The notes beneath the pieces are model-generated. The model had not been told where the DNA came from and searched no databases. It saw only the letters and a program-made list of their open reading frames with translations. The position numbers were made by a program, and so were the translations under genes. DNA of 64,000 bases from Brachynemurus nebulosus (lineage: Eukaryota; Arthropoda; Insecta; Neuroptera; Myrmeleontidae). The stretch covers positions 82,059,561-82,123,560 of the forward strand of contig JAPWDM010000001.1 in the NCBI GenBank assembly GCA_035578155.1, written 5' to 3'. Shown here piece after piece: positions 13,070-24,670 of this stretch; position 1 is the first letter of the stretch, and each line of letters opens with the position of its first letter.

Positions 13070-13425
13070 ATTTTATTGTACCTATTACTTTTTTTAACCA
13101 TCAACTTTAATATTTTATTGTTTTAATCACCGTTGACTTTCACAAATGGGGGATGAGCATAAAGTTCATAATTTATGGAATATTTTTTAATGAAATTTCT
13201 ATTATTTAAAAAAAATGGATTTTAAATGTAAAAAATACAAGTTTATTCACAACGCAAAAATACAATAACAATATAAAAATTATTAAAACTACATAAAACA
13301 ACTATAAAAAATAGGTCAAAATCTTATTGTCTAATTAATACATTGTTGCGTACAAAATGTTATTGTCAAAAAAGACACTTAAAACAAGGTATAATTACAT
13401 ACAAATAACATTTATTTTCTACTAA

Positions 13426-15490
13426 CTAATATAAATCATCTGATGACTCATCATCACTTGCACTGTGACAACCTAAATCCGTTATTAAGTAATCTTCTTC
13501 GTCATTCCGAAGATTACGTGATATTTGATGGACGGGTATTGAAGGCGGGAAAATTAAATTCAGCACTTCTTCTAGTAAAGCCTCAGTTCGCTTTCTAGGA
13601 ACTTCTCTGAATGAGTTAATTAGAGAATCGGACGTAATCAAAAGCATATTTAATAAATCTCTATTCGTGGATGTACGAGACTGTTTTCTGATGTGGTGCT
13701 CACAGAATCTGCGGCAGTCTTTGTTGCGAGCCTCTTGAGCTTCTTCCGAGAGTTGACCAATCGGCACAATGCACGATTTGATGACCTCTATGGTTTGTAC
13801 GAGAATTTTGCAGGCATGTAGTACCAAGAATAAAGACTTAAATAATTTGCTTTAGTTTGCACGCAAAGTTTTTCAAATTCAGGTAAATTAATATCATAGT
13901 CAGACGATAAAGTTCTCAATATTATACTGAATTTTTTGATTAGAGTTACGTCTAATCCTGTAATTTCTGCACTTAACGCCGGACTGACAAAAAATCAATG
14001 TGCAGTGTTTCCATCATTTGTATTCCCGTAACCAGATTTTGGTTTATCGACAATGAGGCCCATTTCACGTTTAAACTTTTGCTTGATATCCTTTGAACGT
14101 TTCTTTACACTAGCTTTATCATCACTTCTGACCTGCCACTTTTTAATATCTAAACGATAACTAATGTGCAACAAACATTCAAAACATCGAATCCAAGCAT
14201 GCAATGTAGACAAACCAAGACCATAATGTTCTTCTTTACTGACAAAGTCTTTTAATTCGTCATTCATCATTTTGGGTGTGGTACCACATATATAGCATTT
14301 TTGTGCAGAGCGTGTGTCAGTCAAAGCATTACATAAAAGTTTATGCTTTACAGAAATTTAAGATTCACCGATACTACATGTTGCTGGCAGAAATTGAGAT
14401 ATCTCTTCTAACACTTTAGTAGTTTCTATCGTAGTAAATTCAGTTGTTTCTTTAGAAAATATAAATTGAATTGGTCGGCAATAAAGAGCAGACAAAGGTC
14501 TTGAATTTTGCCAAATAACATTATGCCCATCACTCAATTTTAAAGGTACAAAAGAAAATACGTACAGCAACTCGTCAGTAGCATCAATGTTCTCAAATTT
14601 TTGTTTGTATGTAATATGGCCCGAACTTCCATCACAACCCCATTTACTAATTAATGTTAATGATGAATTAGAAGACATATTTCTCAGAACTTCACTTCGC
14701 GCTTCAATCAAACCTTCAGTAGTTTTATCCAAAATAGCTTGAAGTTTAATTTCCACGCGTGATTCTGACTTTGAAATATATTCATCAGAAGGATAACATG
14801 ACTTTTTAGATTTACGTAGGCTATGGTATGATGGAAACACCTTATGTCTTGCCTTCAAAGTATATTTTCGCGTCTTTTTATATGATTCACTTGTGCACTT
14901 AATGTCTATATAAAATGCTAATGCTTCATCACCATTAAATTGTTTACTGCCAGTACAGAAATCGCCATCTGATTTTTATCTTGGTCGGAAGGTACTGTAC
15001 TCTTCCTAATCCAAGTAGCTACATTTCTGTGTCCCGATAAACGATTTGATACTTCTGCAGCTAAGGTTAATTCACTTGCACTCCTCGAATGCACCAAGTC
15101 CTCCACCCTACGTTTTTTTGTTTTATATGATGAGTCGTCAGTCTTTTTTGGGTCGACCTTGTAGTCGACTCTCTGCGGATGACGATGAAGTAGCACAGGG
15201 TCGATGCATACGCACGGTAAATTTTATGTCTGCTCCTTCTAACCAACTTTTATCTTTATTTAAAAAACAATCCTTTGTCATCTTTGACGCAACCCACTTT
15301 TCATTAAATTTAGACGAAACACTTAAAACTTTTAATTACATTTTCCTCAGCGATTCAGGAGTCACATCCGTAATATTGAATTTTTGCTTTATAAAATTCA
15401 TTAGACGAGTATTTTTATCTTCCTTGGCGTATTTCAACCATTCTGCAAAAAACTCCATTTTTGAAATAGCGTACTCATGTTCTGAAATAA
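13426..15490 (-). pseudogene. Transib/RAG1-like transposase, decayed
   Basis: Successive minus-strand blocks can be followed from about 15490 to 13426, roughly 690 codons. They are an N-terminal 'EHEYAISKMEFFAEWLKYAK' block, 'KKRRVEDLVHSRSASEL', 'KWGCDGSSGHITYKQKF' (whose Asp is the probable first DDE residue), 'WQNSRPLSALYCRPI', 'STLHAWIRCFECLLHISYRL', 'TNDGNTAH', and near the end 'LPIGQLSEEAQEARNKDCRR', similar in pattern to the RAG1 core C-terminus. Stops and frame changes near 15315, 15130, 14917, 14357, 13994 and 13827 interrupt it. Family assignment is from memory and supported independently by the heptamer-like termini. No intact copy is present in the window. Confidence 0.65.
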
Positions 15491-15649
15491 AAAAAAAAAA
15501 ACTTATTTGGATTAGTCGTGGTATACAAATTATATAGCATTTTAAAGCTAAATAATGTAGCTATAACATATAAAATACCCCTGTCGCAGCATCCTGCATA
15601 ACATAGCGAATTTCCGTTTATAAAAGTTAGTTTTTCTTGGAAACTAGTT

Positions 15650-16100
<451 letters not shown>

Positions 16101-16392
16101 GTCAACAGTTATGTACTTATTTGAAAAATATGTATATTAGAGGTACAAATACATTCACACACATAGATATACGTGTATATACATTTTGTACTATATAAGG
16201 CGTTAAATTGGTTCCATATGAATATACCTATCATCAATGACACAAATAATGCATTTAAACAAAATATCTAGTAGTGTTTCTTAGCCTATGGGGTAGACGT
16301 ACCTAAACTGGATCTATATTTTTTCTTTAAATAATAATAAATTTATAAACTTTATATTAAGTTTCTTAGGATAATACAATTACGTATATGTT

Positions 16393-16475
16393 TTTTAAAC
16401 CGAAGTTCCCTATTTTTATGGACTAGTTTCCAAAGGATATTAGTCCATAAAAATTGAGAACTTCGGTTTAAAAGA
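16393..16475. repeat. Imperfect hairpin
   Basis: Two ~33-bp arms containing TAAACCGAAGTTC and GAACTTCGGTTTA, with TTTTTATGGACTA mirrored inside, separated by a short loop. Fold-back structure of unknown origin inside the Transib element. Confidence 0.7.
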
Positions 16476-17329
16476 ACGTATAAATAAGAAATTTATTTTC
16501 TATAAATGTGTATATGTTTGAAAGCAGATGATTTTATTAAAAGAATCCTCAATTTGATACATTATAAGCACTAACTGGTTTATTTCGGCTTTTTCAGATT
16601 ATTTTGAATAATTTTGTAGATTTATATTATTAACATTAAATACGTCTAGAAAGTATTTTTCGTCTCCAGATCAATATTTTATTTGAGGATTGTTCACTTT
16701 TTACGGCAAAAATTAAACCAATTCTTTCAAAGAAATTAAATTATTTTTTATTGATTGCCATCAATTAGTAGTACTCATGTTAGTATTCATATTATGCAAC
16801 TAATAAACGTTAACTTTTTTTTAGCGTAGGTCAATCTTAAGGTCAAGAATATCCAAAACTAGCAACATGACACATGTGACCGATTTAGGGAAAAAGTAAA
16901 CAGGTTTATTAATCAGTCTTATAATTTAATTACTTATTTCAAGATTTCACTTGAATTGAACTACCTGGAAACGATTCTACAATAAAATTGATAAGTAATC
17001 CGTAGATCCTCTATTAATTGAAATATATAGTTGTATATATAATTGATTTTGTATTTTAAAAGTACCAAAAGGCTTTACTGACCAACTTTTGGTACATTCA
17101 TCCTATAAAGATTTTGTTTCACCAATACATTCAGATGCAGACGACATCTTTTAACCAATATAAGTAGGTATGTATATCCACATACGTATATCTCACTATT
17201 GCAGTTATATACATACATACATACACATTATATGATTATACACATACAACATAGTTGTAAACACACTAAAATTATAGAAAATAAATTGACTTTTTTTTTC
17301 TTATTTTCTCAAAAACTAGCAAACGTAGA

Positions 17330-17593
17330 ATAAAAGTTTAAAAAACTTTTTTATGTGATTTTTTCCCGTCTTCGCAATGATGTAAAAAAATGTGGCAAAA
17401 ACTTTTAAATTATAGCAAATTTTGGCCAAAAACTCATTTTCACGAAAAATGCTCAAAAAACCATGTTCCTGAGCTCCGACGTTTTTGGCTGAAGAACTCA
17501 TCCAAGATTTTTGGACTTCCAACGTTGTCACCGAATTTCGTAAAACTAGCAGTTTTTCCTGAAGAGCTATCGTGCTGATACATAAATACATAA

Positions 17594-17685
<92 letters not shown>

Positions 17686-17800
17686 TTTAGTGAATGTTAT
17701 TTTTGGGCTCTAGGGACCTCAAAACAAATTTCTGCCATATTTTCGGGCTGAACTTCGACTATGGCTTACACCATAATAGCTGAATTTCCAGAATTCTTTC
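17330..17800 (+). repeat. Dispersed repeat family B, copy 2, with internal (TA)n
   Basis: Second copy of the unit at 15650-16100. The (TA)n here spans about 17599-17682 and is preceded by 'CATAAATACATAAATACATA'. Unit flanks are diverged by scattered substitutions, so the two copies are not a recent duplication. Confidence 0.75.
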
Positions 17801-18215
17801 TGGAAATTCACTAAAATTAGACTGGATACATGTGGATAAAAAAAGTTACATTCGATGAAAGTTAAAGAAATATGAAAATTAATATAGTTTTGGAATACCA
17901 TGTTTAAATAATTGCACAAATATACAGACTCTACGTAGAATCAAATCAGAAGTGACATATAAAAGTTCTTACCCTCTAAAGTAAAATCCATAATAGAAAA
18001 CACTATAATAATCACTACAAATTTTAATAGATGTTTTCGAAAGCACTGAAAAATTATAACTAAATTATATATGTAAATACATTTACCTTATCACCTATTT
18101 TCAAGCTTTATGACTCATGACTGTGGAATGTTTGGCGGATTTTTTTATTTGGAATTATGACTTTGGCGGTGTTGTTAATGACATGTAATCACTAATTAAA
18201 GGATTAGTTAAAGTG

Positions 18216-18254
18216 ACTTTTGTCCACCTAGCTTGTTCTAGGTGAATCACTGTG
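18216..18254 (-). repeat. Transib terminal inverted repeat, right
   Basis: Ends CTAGGTGAATCACTGTG; the reverse complement matches the left terminus at all but two or three of 39 positions. Confidence 0.75.
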
Positions 18255-18417
18255 CAAACGGACCGTAAACCCCTAGAATGGTTGTTAGCGTCCTTGAAAG
18301 AGGCAAATAATAAATTAGGACGTTGCCGGTTAAAATTAGCAGATGAATATCAATTAATCCATAAAGCTGGAGAATATAATACCTACGAATATAATACGAA
18401 TGCAGACGCCCTCTAAT
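18255..18417 (+). pseudogene. Ty3/gypsy pol fragment, right of the Transib insertion
   Basis: The reading contains 'TDRKPLEWLLASLKEANNKL' and ends 'YNTNADAL' before a stop, the pattern of the RNase H segment of Ty3/gypsy pol. About 60 residues normally found between this and the left fragment are absent, so the retroelement was probably already deleted internally, or lost sequence with the insertion. Confidence 0.6.
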
Positions 18418-19575
18418 GTATAAAAATACTAAATAATAACCTAAAAAATAGGAATCCAGCCAATAGTAGGAGAAGGTAGCCCAAAGCGGGTAAGTTAATA
18501 TTGAACGCCCAAAAAAGTAGCTTTTGATTTCGATAAGCAGATTTTTTTATATTATTATCAGATAGAATAGCTACTGAACTTTAAAATGAAACTTCGTTTA
18601 AGAAATTTTTATACGAGATTTATTTTTAATAAAGAAAATACAAAACTTCTGCGAAACCCCACTTTGCCCCTTATAGGTATCCTAAAGCGGGTAACCCCCT
18701 TTTGGCAATGCGGGTAAGTACATTATGTATTTAAATACTGTTATTTTTTAAAATAAAAACTTTCATAACTATATAGAACTTAACAATAGTAATAATTAAG
18801 TAAAAAAGAATTGAAAAAAGACAAAATTAATAAATTTATAACAGTTATGTTCAATAAATTTATAACTTTCTTTACAATCTCCATATTGGAGGATATTACC
18901 TCAGGTGGTTCCACGTCACAATTACCACAAACAAGGTAGGAATATTATTTTAAAACTTTTCCCCCCATTCCGTCGTGAAGATTTTTTAATTTTTTTTCCC
19001 TTCTAACAGTTTTTTTCCATTAAGATGCTTCTTTTTTCCCCCTACTTATTTTGCCCAAAAATTGCCACAAAATTGAATTCATATTACATCCAGAACAGAG
19101 AAGAAATCCAAGAAATAAAACCTTATGGAGCTATCGATGCATCAACCATCTACACTGCTATCACAATAATACCAACTTTTTGCTGAAATAATAAACAATT
19201 GTTTGAACAAGAATTATTTCCAATAGATTTGATCGTTACTTTCTGGTATTCCATATTTGCTATTAATGAATAAAACACATTATTTTGCAAAAATACCACT
19301 TGCTAAAACTCTTAAAGACGTATTTCGGTCAATATGACCATTATTAAAAAAATTGTTATAAATTTGAAAACGAAATTAAACAGAGCTCTATACCTTGTGA
19401 AAACGTTACAAAAGTTTTTTTGGTTTTTAAACGGTGATGTTAATTTAACACACTTATTTCTTATCACTATTCAGTTACGGCATTATCATCAGCACACGTT
19501 AATTCTCAAATGTACTATGCTATGCTATTATTTGGAAACAAACACAAAGAAGTGTATTTTCGTAAGTTGGTATGT

Positions 19576-19637
<62 letters not shown>

Positions 19638-20100
19638 GTGTGGATTTTCAAATGGAAATGAAAAACGATGCCAGCTACTGCCCCTACTACAATCGTATCT
19701 AAGTCCGACTCCGTTACAACAAAAGAAGCAAAAATTCTTTGGTCGTAACTATGATCATCTTACGGAACTTTTATGCAAAACATAACAAAATTTTATGTTA
19801 GCAAGTTATTAAAAAAAAAAAAAAAAAAAGCAAAAAGAAAAACAAAACAAAAAAAAAACAAAAGAAAAGCTGATTTAAATTAGCTTCTAGCTTCTCTGAA
19901 AGTTTCTATTCATTTGTGTCAATTAAGTCACATGTTTCGTTACACTCAAAATAAATTTTAACTTATTTAAAAAAATTTGAGTGATATATCGTTAATTACT
20001 TTTATTGTTTTACTAAATTGATTTGTTAATTTTGTTAAACTGTGACTTTCTCCACAAACAGTGATATGATTTTCAGGCAATAGAAATAATACACCTCAAA
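18418..20100. other. Gene-free AT-rich stretch
   Basis: No supportable gene. Contains a (TA)n tract at about 19579-19633 and an A-rich run at 19811-19870. The phrase 'AAAGCGGGTAA' occurs at 18483 and 18685. ORFs reaching into the TA tract are low-complexity artefacts. Confidence 0.5.
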
Positions 20101-20339
20101 CAGGATTTTAAATTGATTTTATCGTTATATAGTTAAACAGTTAAACCATGGTGGATACTATTACGTCGATTTAGCACTGACAAGTAACATTACCTAAGTG
20201 CCAACCGCCAATCTCCTTGAAACTTTGAGGGTGTATAGAAAAGACAGAAATAGGGGACGCATATCTTTTCTATCGGTCGCCGTCAACTTTTACGGGCTGT
20301 AATCAGCCCCTAATGTTGGTGGTTTAAATCGTATTTATT

Positions 20340-20545
20340 AAGATGGGCTGTACAGGAAAATTTACCGCCATTTTCACCCCTCCAATCCCTCTTATGAACT
20401 CGACCCCAGTTTAACCTATAGAGGTGGATAGGTCTTTAGAAGTGTAGCATTTCATCATGTTAAAGTTTTCCTATACTTTTTCTAGTTTCCGAAATATCTT
20501 AATAAATACGATTTGAACTCCCAATTTTAGATGCTGGTTCCACCA
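20340..20545. repeat. Dispersed repeat fragment
   Basis: Loosely similar, in order, to 26500-26700 at the centre of the Polinton-like element: 'ATTTTCACCC', a 'CGACCC' phrase, 'AGGTCTTTA', then an A/T-rich block ending in 'TAGTTTxCGAA'. Non-coding. Confidence 0.4.
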
Positions 20546-20548
20546 CCA

Positions 20549-20614
20549 AATGATTAAAAAGAACCGCAGAATTACATATACGTATGTGATTCTGCGGTTC
20601 TCTTTAATCATTTT
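20549..20614. repeat. Palindrome at the broken end of a mariner gene
   Basis: About 32-bp arms centred on TACGTA (20579-20584), containing GAACCGCAGAAT and its complement. The right arm is mariner coding sequence, so the left arm is an inverted copy of the last part of that gene. Confidence 0.75.
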
Positions 20615-20854
20615 TTCAACAGCAGCTACTGTTTCGGGGGTCGTCACCTCACTCGGCCTTTCCGGACGCGGATCGTCTTCCAGATCAAAAAGACCTCTTT
20701 CTAACTGTTTATACCATCGCTCGACAGTCCTGAGGGATGGTGAAGTATCGCCCAACACACGTTACATTTCCTGGTGGCGTTGTTTCCGAGACAGGTCACG
20801 TCGAAAATTGTAATAAATAATCGCGCGAACTTGAGAGCTCGTAAGAGATGCCAT
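20582..20854 (-). pseudogene. Mariner transposase, N-terminal fragment
   Basis: Starts at ATG 20854 with 'MASLTSSQVRAIIYYNF', reaches an in-frame stop about 31 codons in, then continues with 'SPSLRTVERWYKQLERG' and 'DDPRPERPSEVTTPETV', the helix-turn-helix and linker pattern of mariner transposases. It ends at 'MIKENRRIT', where the coding strand folds back on itself. The catalytic DDD domain is absent. Confidence 0.75.
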
Positions 20855-21958
20855 ACTTACACTTTCACACGTGTTATCTATCTCAATAACTATACGTATA
20901 TGTTATACTATACGTAGATTTCAAAATCATCTCACTATACGTAGATTTCAAAAGAAATTGATAGCTTGTAAAAATTGTGCTAAACGACAAGACTTACCGA
21001 GTGACCTACGTATTACTGTTAAAGGTTTATGTTATTATTTTCGTTGTCGCTTTGTCAAATTACTTTCGTTTAATAAATTTATATCAAAAGATATTTAATT
21101 TACCCTATAGATGCCAGTTTTTCATGACTAGGTGGATTATTAAATATAAAATAACTAAATTAACTTACATTGCCAACAATCTTGTTTTGTTTTCTTTTTT
21201 TTTTTTTAATTATATCAATGTATCATTAAGTGTGCGATATAACCCACTCGTAATGTATTAAGAGGATTGTGGTATATGAAATATAGCAGTGCTTCAAATA
21301 AAATCAAAAATTCATTCTTATATAATAATCGCCACGGTAAGGTAATTTAGGTCATTGATGGTGTTAATAGCCTTGAAAGCTAGTGTACCTAATAAATAAA
21401 AAATAAATTAATTAAGTAAATAAAAATCATTTGCGACAACGCAATCTTACATAATCTATAAAAACTAATGTACAGAAAATAAAATTTTTTGTTTAATATT
21501 TTTATTCCCTTTAAACCATATCATGACGACGACCTTGTACTCATATACATATAGATATAGCACATAAAATTATAACACATAAACAAAAATACGTAAATAT
21601 GTACATAACACCCCCACAGTATCTGCACTGCTCCAAATAAACATCACTGCTTCATTCACCAGCGTCTAGCGAGTAACGGCGTTCGTATAAGTTTTTTTTT
21701 TTTGTACCCAATTTTTACGTATCTTAATATGAACTGAAGAATTAACGAGATCCAGGGTTCTTTAAGACGCCATAATAATGTTAAGTGGACATCACTTATT
21801 AGCAGTACCGTATTTTATTTACCGTTTAATAACACAGGCCTGCAAAATTTAAATCATGTCATCTCCTTTTGGATTTGATGACTGATCTTAGGGTATTTTG
21901 ATATGCTGATTACGAATATGTACTTGATTTTTCGCTATCACCGTCTGTTTTTTCGAAA
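20855..21958. other. Intergenic, no gene seen
   Basis: Contains a short direct duplication of 'CTATACGTAGATTTCAAAA' at about 20911 and 20937 and otherwise AT-rich unique sequence up to the Polinton-like element. Confidence 0.5.
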
Positions 21959-21964
21959 AAGCCC
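21959..21964. repeat. 6-bp target-site duplication, left
   Basis: AAGCCC immediately before the left terminus AGTAGTAAGG; the same hexamer follows the right terminus at 35854-35859. Confidence 0.75.
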
Positions 21965-22106
21965 AGTAGTAAGGATTGGAGAGAACGGGAGCCTCCATCC
22001 CTCCATCCGACTTTTTGAGCGACCTCGGATGGAGGCAAAACTACCGAGGCGGTTCTAGAAGCCTCCGGCGGTGGGTGGAGCAAAAATTTGGTCTCCAACC
22101 TAACGA

Positions 22107-22217
22107 TATATAGTGAAATTGTTTTCTAACCTAACAGAACCCAATGGAACTTGACCTAACCTAACGAAACCTAAGCGAACTTAGCTTAACCTAACAAAAT
22201 TTTTTCTAACCTAAGAA
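22107..22217. repeat. Degenerate TTAGG-like motifs in the TIR
   Basis: The phrase CTAACCTAA or close variants (CTTAACCTAAC, GACCTAACCTAACG, ACCTAAGCG) recurs about seven times in 110 bp. The mirrored copy is at about 35603-35715. TTAGG is the usual insect telomere unit, but these copies are irregular. Confidence 0.6.
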
Positions 22218-22235
22218 CTGAAAAATTCCCTAACA

Positions 22236-22313
22236 GATGGCGCAGCCACCTTCGAGCCTGTGAATTCGCTACTAGATGGCGCAGCCACCTTCGAGCCTGT
22301 GAATTCGCTACTA
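22236..22313. repeat. Subterminal 39-bp direct repeats
   Basis: Two adjacent 39-bp units starting GATGGCGCAGCCACCTTCGA, then a third partial unit from 22314 that diverges after 'GATGGCG'. Mirrored near 35504-35582. Such subterminal repeats could be recognition sites for an integrase or terminal protein; that is inference. Confidence 0.8.
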
Positions 22314-22702
22314 GATGGCGTTGCTAGTCTAGATTCCCGTGTGTAAGTTTGAAAAATTGTCAATAGATGGCATCGAAAACCTTTTTTTTTGATAGTTAAA
22401 CTAGCCATTAAAAGATGGCCTTGCTTTCATAATTTTATAATATTTTTATCTGAAAACAGGCTTAAACTGTCAGCTGACGTCACTAAAGGTAAACTGATAT
22501 CAAACAGCGAAGATTTCTCTCTAATATGCAAAAATGAATTTTATCATATGATTGTATATTTTTATCTGAAAACAGGTTTATACAGGTTTTCCTCTAAATA
22601 AAAACACATTTTTTTTTTAATTTTTAATTTTTATTTTTTTATTAAATAAAAACACATTTTTTTATTTTTAATTTTTTTTTAATTTTTTCTTATTTTAATA
22701 AA

Positions 22703-22708
22703 TTTATT
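22703..22708 (-). terminator. Poly(A) signal for the 145-codon gene, left copy
   Basis: AATAAA on the minus strand 33 nt past the stop codon, followed by a TGTGTTTTTATT element; mirror of 35111-35116. Confidence 0.5.
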
Positions 22709-22740
22709 TTAAAAGAAATATTTTTTTACAATAAAAATGT

Positions 22741-23253
22741 TTAAATGTTATTACAATAATATTTGTATATGGATATGACATTTTCCATGGCGCAAGTTGC
22801 TCCGGAATGATGACCGCATCGAGGGCTAGTGTATGTTGATGTTATGATTCTCAACTTGGGACAAATTGTTATTTCTTCAAAGTTCATAATGGGCGCTGAT
22901 GGTAGCAGTCGTTTCAAATACCGCACTTTTTCTTCTCCTTTCGTATAGATGATTCGAGTTCCGTGCAGATTGTTTATTAAAATGTATTGTAGTTCCTCGT
23001 ATTCAATATGTCCGTCCATCCAGGAGAACCCATGATGATTTTTCCGCAACCAGCGAGCTGTGCGTTGATCTTTTTCATTTAATCCACAAAACGGTATTGG
23101 TGATTTGAATACATAGTACTGTAGTATATAATCTTCACCACAATTTTCTTCGGAAGAATCGAATTTCAACACAGCCAATTCCTTTATGTAGAATTTCCCA
23201 TTTGTCGAATTTGGAAATCCTTAGAAGTCAACAATTGCTGCGTCGGTCTTCAT
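22741..23253 (-). CDS. Conserved 145-codon protein with in-frame stop, left copy
   Basis: An ATG at 23253 opens the frame, a TAA at 23221-23223 closes it after 10 codons, and the same frame is then open to 22741. The open part contains 'NHHGFSWMDGHIEYEEL', 'IIYTKGEEKVRYLKRLL' and a Cys/His-rich end ('RCGHHSGATCAMENV'). I recognise a conserved small protein from arthropod Polinton-like elements; the scattered Asp/Glu residues and terminal His/Cys suggest an RNase H/exonuclease-like or zinc-binding fold, which is speculation. It is the mirror of 34566-35078, so the stop predates the inversion. The next ATG in frame is about 50 codons further on, too late to rescue the N-terminus. Confidence 0.6.
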
Positions 23254-23273
23254 TGTGCGTTGTCTAGAGCGAA

Positions 23274-23309
23274 ACTGACTGATTTATAGCTGGATTGCGA
23301 TGTTTTATA
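23274..23309 (-). promoter_or_regulatory. TATA/initiator promoter, left copy
   Basis: Minus-strand TATAAAA (23303-23309) overlapping the capsid-gene stop codon, with TCAGTCAGT initiator matches about 30 nt downstream; mirror of 34510-34545. Confidence 0.5.
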
Positions 23310-24510
23310 CATATTTTGTAACAATATTTGTCAATGGATTATATTGAACCACACGATCATGTAGTAGAAGACAGAATGCTGATGTATTCTCCGGCACCTC
23401 CTTCAACGTTTTAAATTCAATTCGAATATCCACTGGTCCACTTTTCAAAGTTTCGTTTTGATGAGAACAATCGATGAATATAATTGGCGCGATATTCTTG
23501 AATTGTGTTTTGCTTAAAAGCGGTTCATTCTTCTTACAATCATAATATGCTTGTTGAAATTTCGAATACATGTGATATGCTACTGCATATCTATCATTAC
23601 TGAAATCCAAATTCAAATCCATGTACGGGTATTTCGCAGAATTTAAATAAACTTTGACGTCTGAAAGTTCACAGTGATCGAAAATACTGGAATCTTTGTC
23701 TTTTTTATTTCGTCGATTCGTTTGTAGAGCGAATATAATGTAACGCGGTTTCTCCAGCTGAGTCGATGTTTTCACCGTCCAAATGTTTTGTCTCGCTGTT
23801 GGAATCGTTGGCTGTATATGCATATCCCATGATCGAAAAGCAATTGTAATATCTCGACTATTTTCCACATACTTCAACAACTTCAGTTTCTGTTCATCTG
23901 CAACTGTAACGTGTGGAACCATCCATTGAATTTTATGTATATGGAAAGTGACGTCATCCGTTGGTGATATGACTGCATCATGATCCGTCCGAGCTCGAGT
24001 CAGAATTAGTTGATGTTTCGCATTGATGATAACTTTCTTGTAATGGTTAAGAAATCCAAACATCCGCGCCAATGGTAGACAGAAATTGAAGTAGCCTTTT
24101 TCCGTCACTTTAATTGTTTCACCTGGACACCATCCGGCGTTGTAGAGTAGTTTGCTTTCATTTTCGTTTAATGCCAAATAATTGATTAACGTTGTTGTCG
24201 GTCCCACGTACTTGCATTGATCGATTTCCACGTCGTTCAGTTCATATCGTATTTCTTCAAACAGGTACGCCAATGAATTGTTGGATAATTCCGCTGTAGT
24301 CGATACTGTTTTATCACTCTTCAACAATTGTCCTTCCACATACAGACAACTTTCGTGCGGCAGCAGGATCAGATCTTGGTTTTGACAGCAGATTCGTATT
24401 TCGTCGCTGTTTCCAAACGCATTTAGAAATGGCGAATAGCAGTGATACTCGATGTTTGAAATGCTCTCATCGAAATCGATTCCAGTATTGATGCTTAAAA
24501 TGCTGCTCAT
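23305..24510 (-). CDS. Putative double jelly-roll major capsid protein, full length, left copy
   Basis: 401 codons from ATG 24510. Features visible in order: an N-terminal 'YHCYSPFLNAFGNSDEIRI' strand region, 'LLPHESCLYVEGQLLK' and 'SLAYLFEEIRYELNDVEID' near residues 50-100, 'ARMFGFLNHYKKVIINAKHQ' near 150-170 and a C-terminal 'PVDIRIEFKTLKEVPE'. Spacing and strand-like pattern fit the short capsid-like protein family found in arthropod, cnidarian and nematode genomes (often labelled F54H12.2-like, from memory). There is no signal peptide or membrane segment. Its ATG overlaps the stop of the upstream 53-codon ORF as ATGA. Capsid identity is inferred from family and from the neighbouring penton-like gene. 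Confidence 0.7.
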   Translation of the reverse strand: MSSILSINTGIDFDESISNIEYHCYSPFLNAFGNSDEIRICCQNQDLILLPHESCLYVEGQLLKSDKTVSTTAELSNNSLAYLFEEIRYELNDVEIDQCKYVGPTTTLINYLALNENESKLLYNAGWCPGETIKVTEKGYFNFCLPLARMFGFLNHYKKVIINAKHQLILTRARTDHDAVISPTDDVTFHIHKIQWMVPHVTVADEQKLKLLKYVENSRDITIAFRSWDMHIQPTIPTARQNIWTVKTSTQLEKPRYIIFALQTNRRNKKDKDSSIFDHCELSDVKVYLNSAKYPYMDLNLDFSNDRYAVAYHMYSKFQQAYYDCKKNEPLLSKTQFKNIAPIIFIDCSHQNETLKSGPVDIRIEFKTLKEVPENTSAFCLLLHDRVVQYNPLTNIVTKYV

Positions 24511-24668
24511 TTTTTCCTCTTCAGCTTGAAACCCAATTGTCGAAGAAATTGTTTGTTCTCTCTTGTTAATGGTGGTCGTTGTTGCTTCTTCCTCACCGAT
24601 CCGTTCACCTTGGTGGCAAGTTGTAGACTGATCGGTCGCACCACATTTTCGTCTTTAAATACCAACAT
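24507..24668 (-). CDS. 53-codon basic protein, left copy
   Basis: Small ORF squeezed between the penton-like and capsid genes: it starts 2 nt after the penton stop (TGAAAATG) and its own stop overlaps the capsid start (ATGA). The product is rich in Lys/Arg, especially in the last dozen residues ('FLRQLGFKLKRKK'), and contains 'PPLTRENKQFLRQLG'. A short basic virion or DNA-binding protein is plausible. I know of no defined function. All four copies are identical in translation. Confidence 0.6.
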   Translation of the reverse strand: MLVFKDENVVRPISLQLATKVNGSVRKKQQRPPLTRENKQFLRQLGFKLKRKK

Positions 24669-24670
24669 TT

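Noticed and set aside
15046..15537. Plus-strand 163-codon ORF
   Set aside because: Antisense of the Transib transposase N-terminus, which has the recognisable motifs.
22107..22217. An interstitial telomere array
   Set aside because: The AACCTAA motifs are irregularly spaced and mirrored exactly in the other TIR, so they belong to the element.
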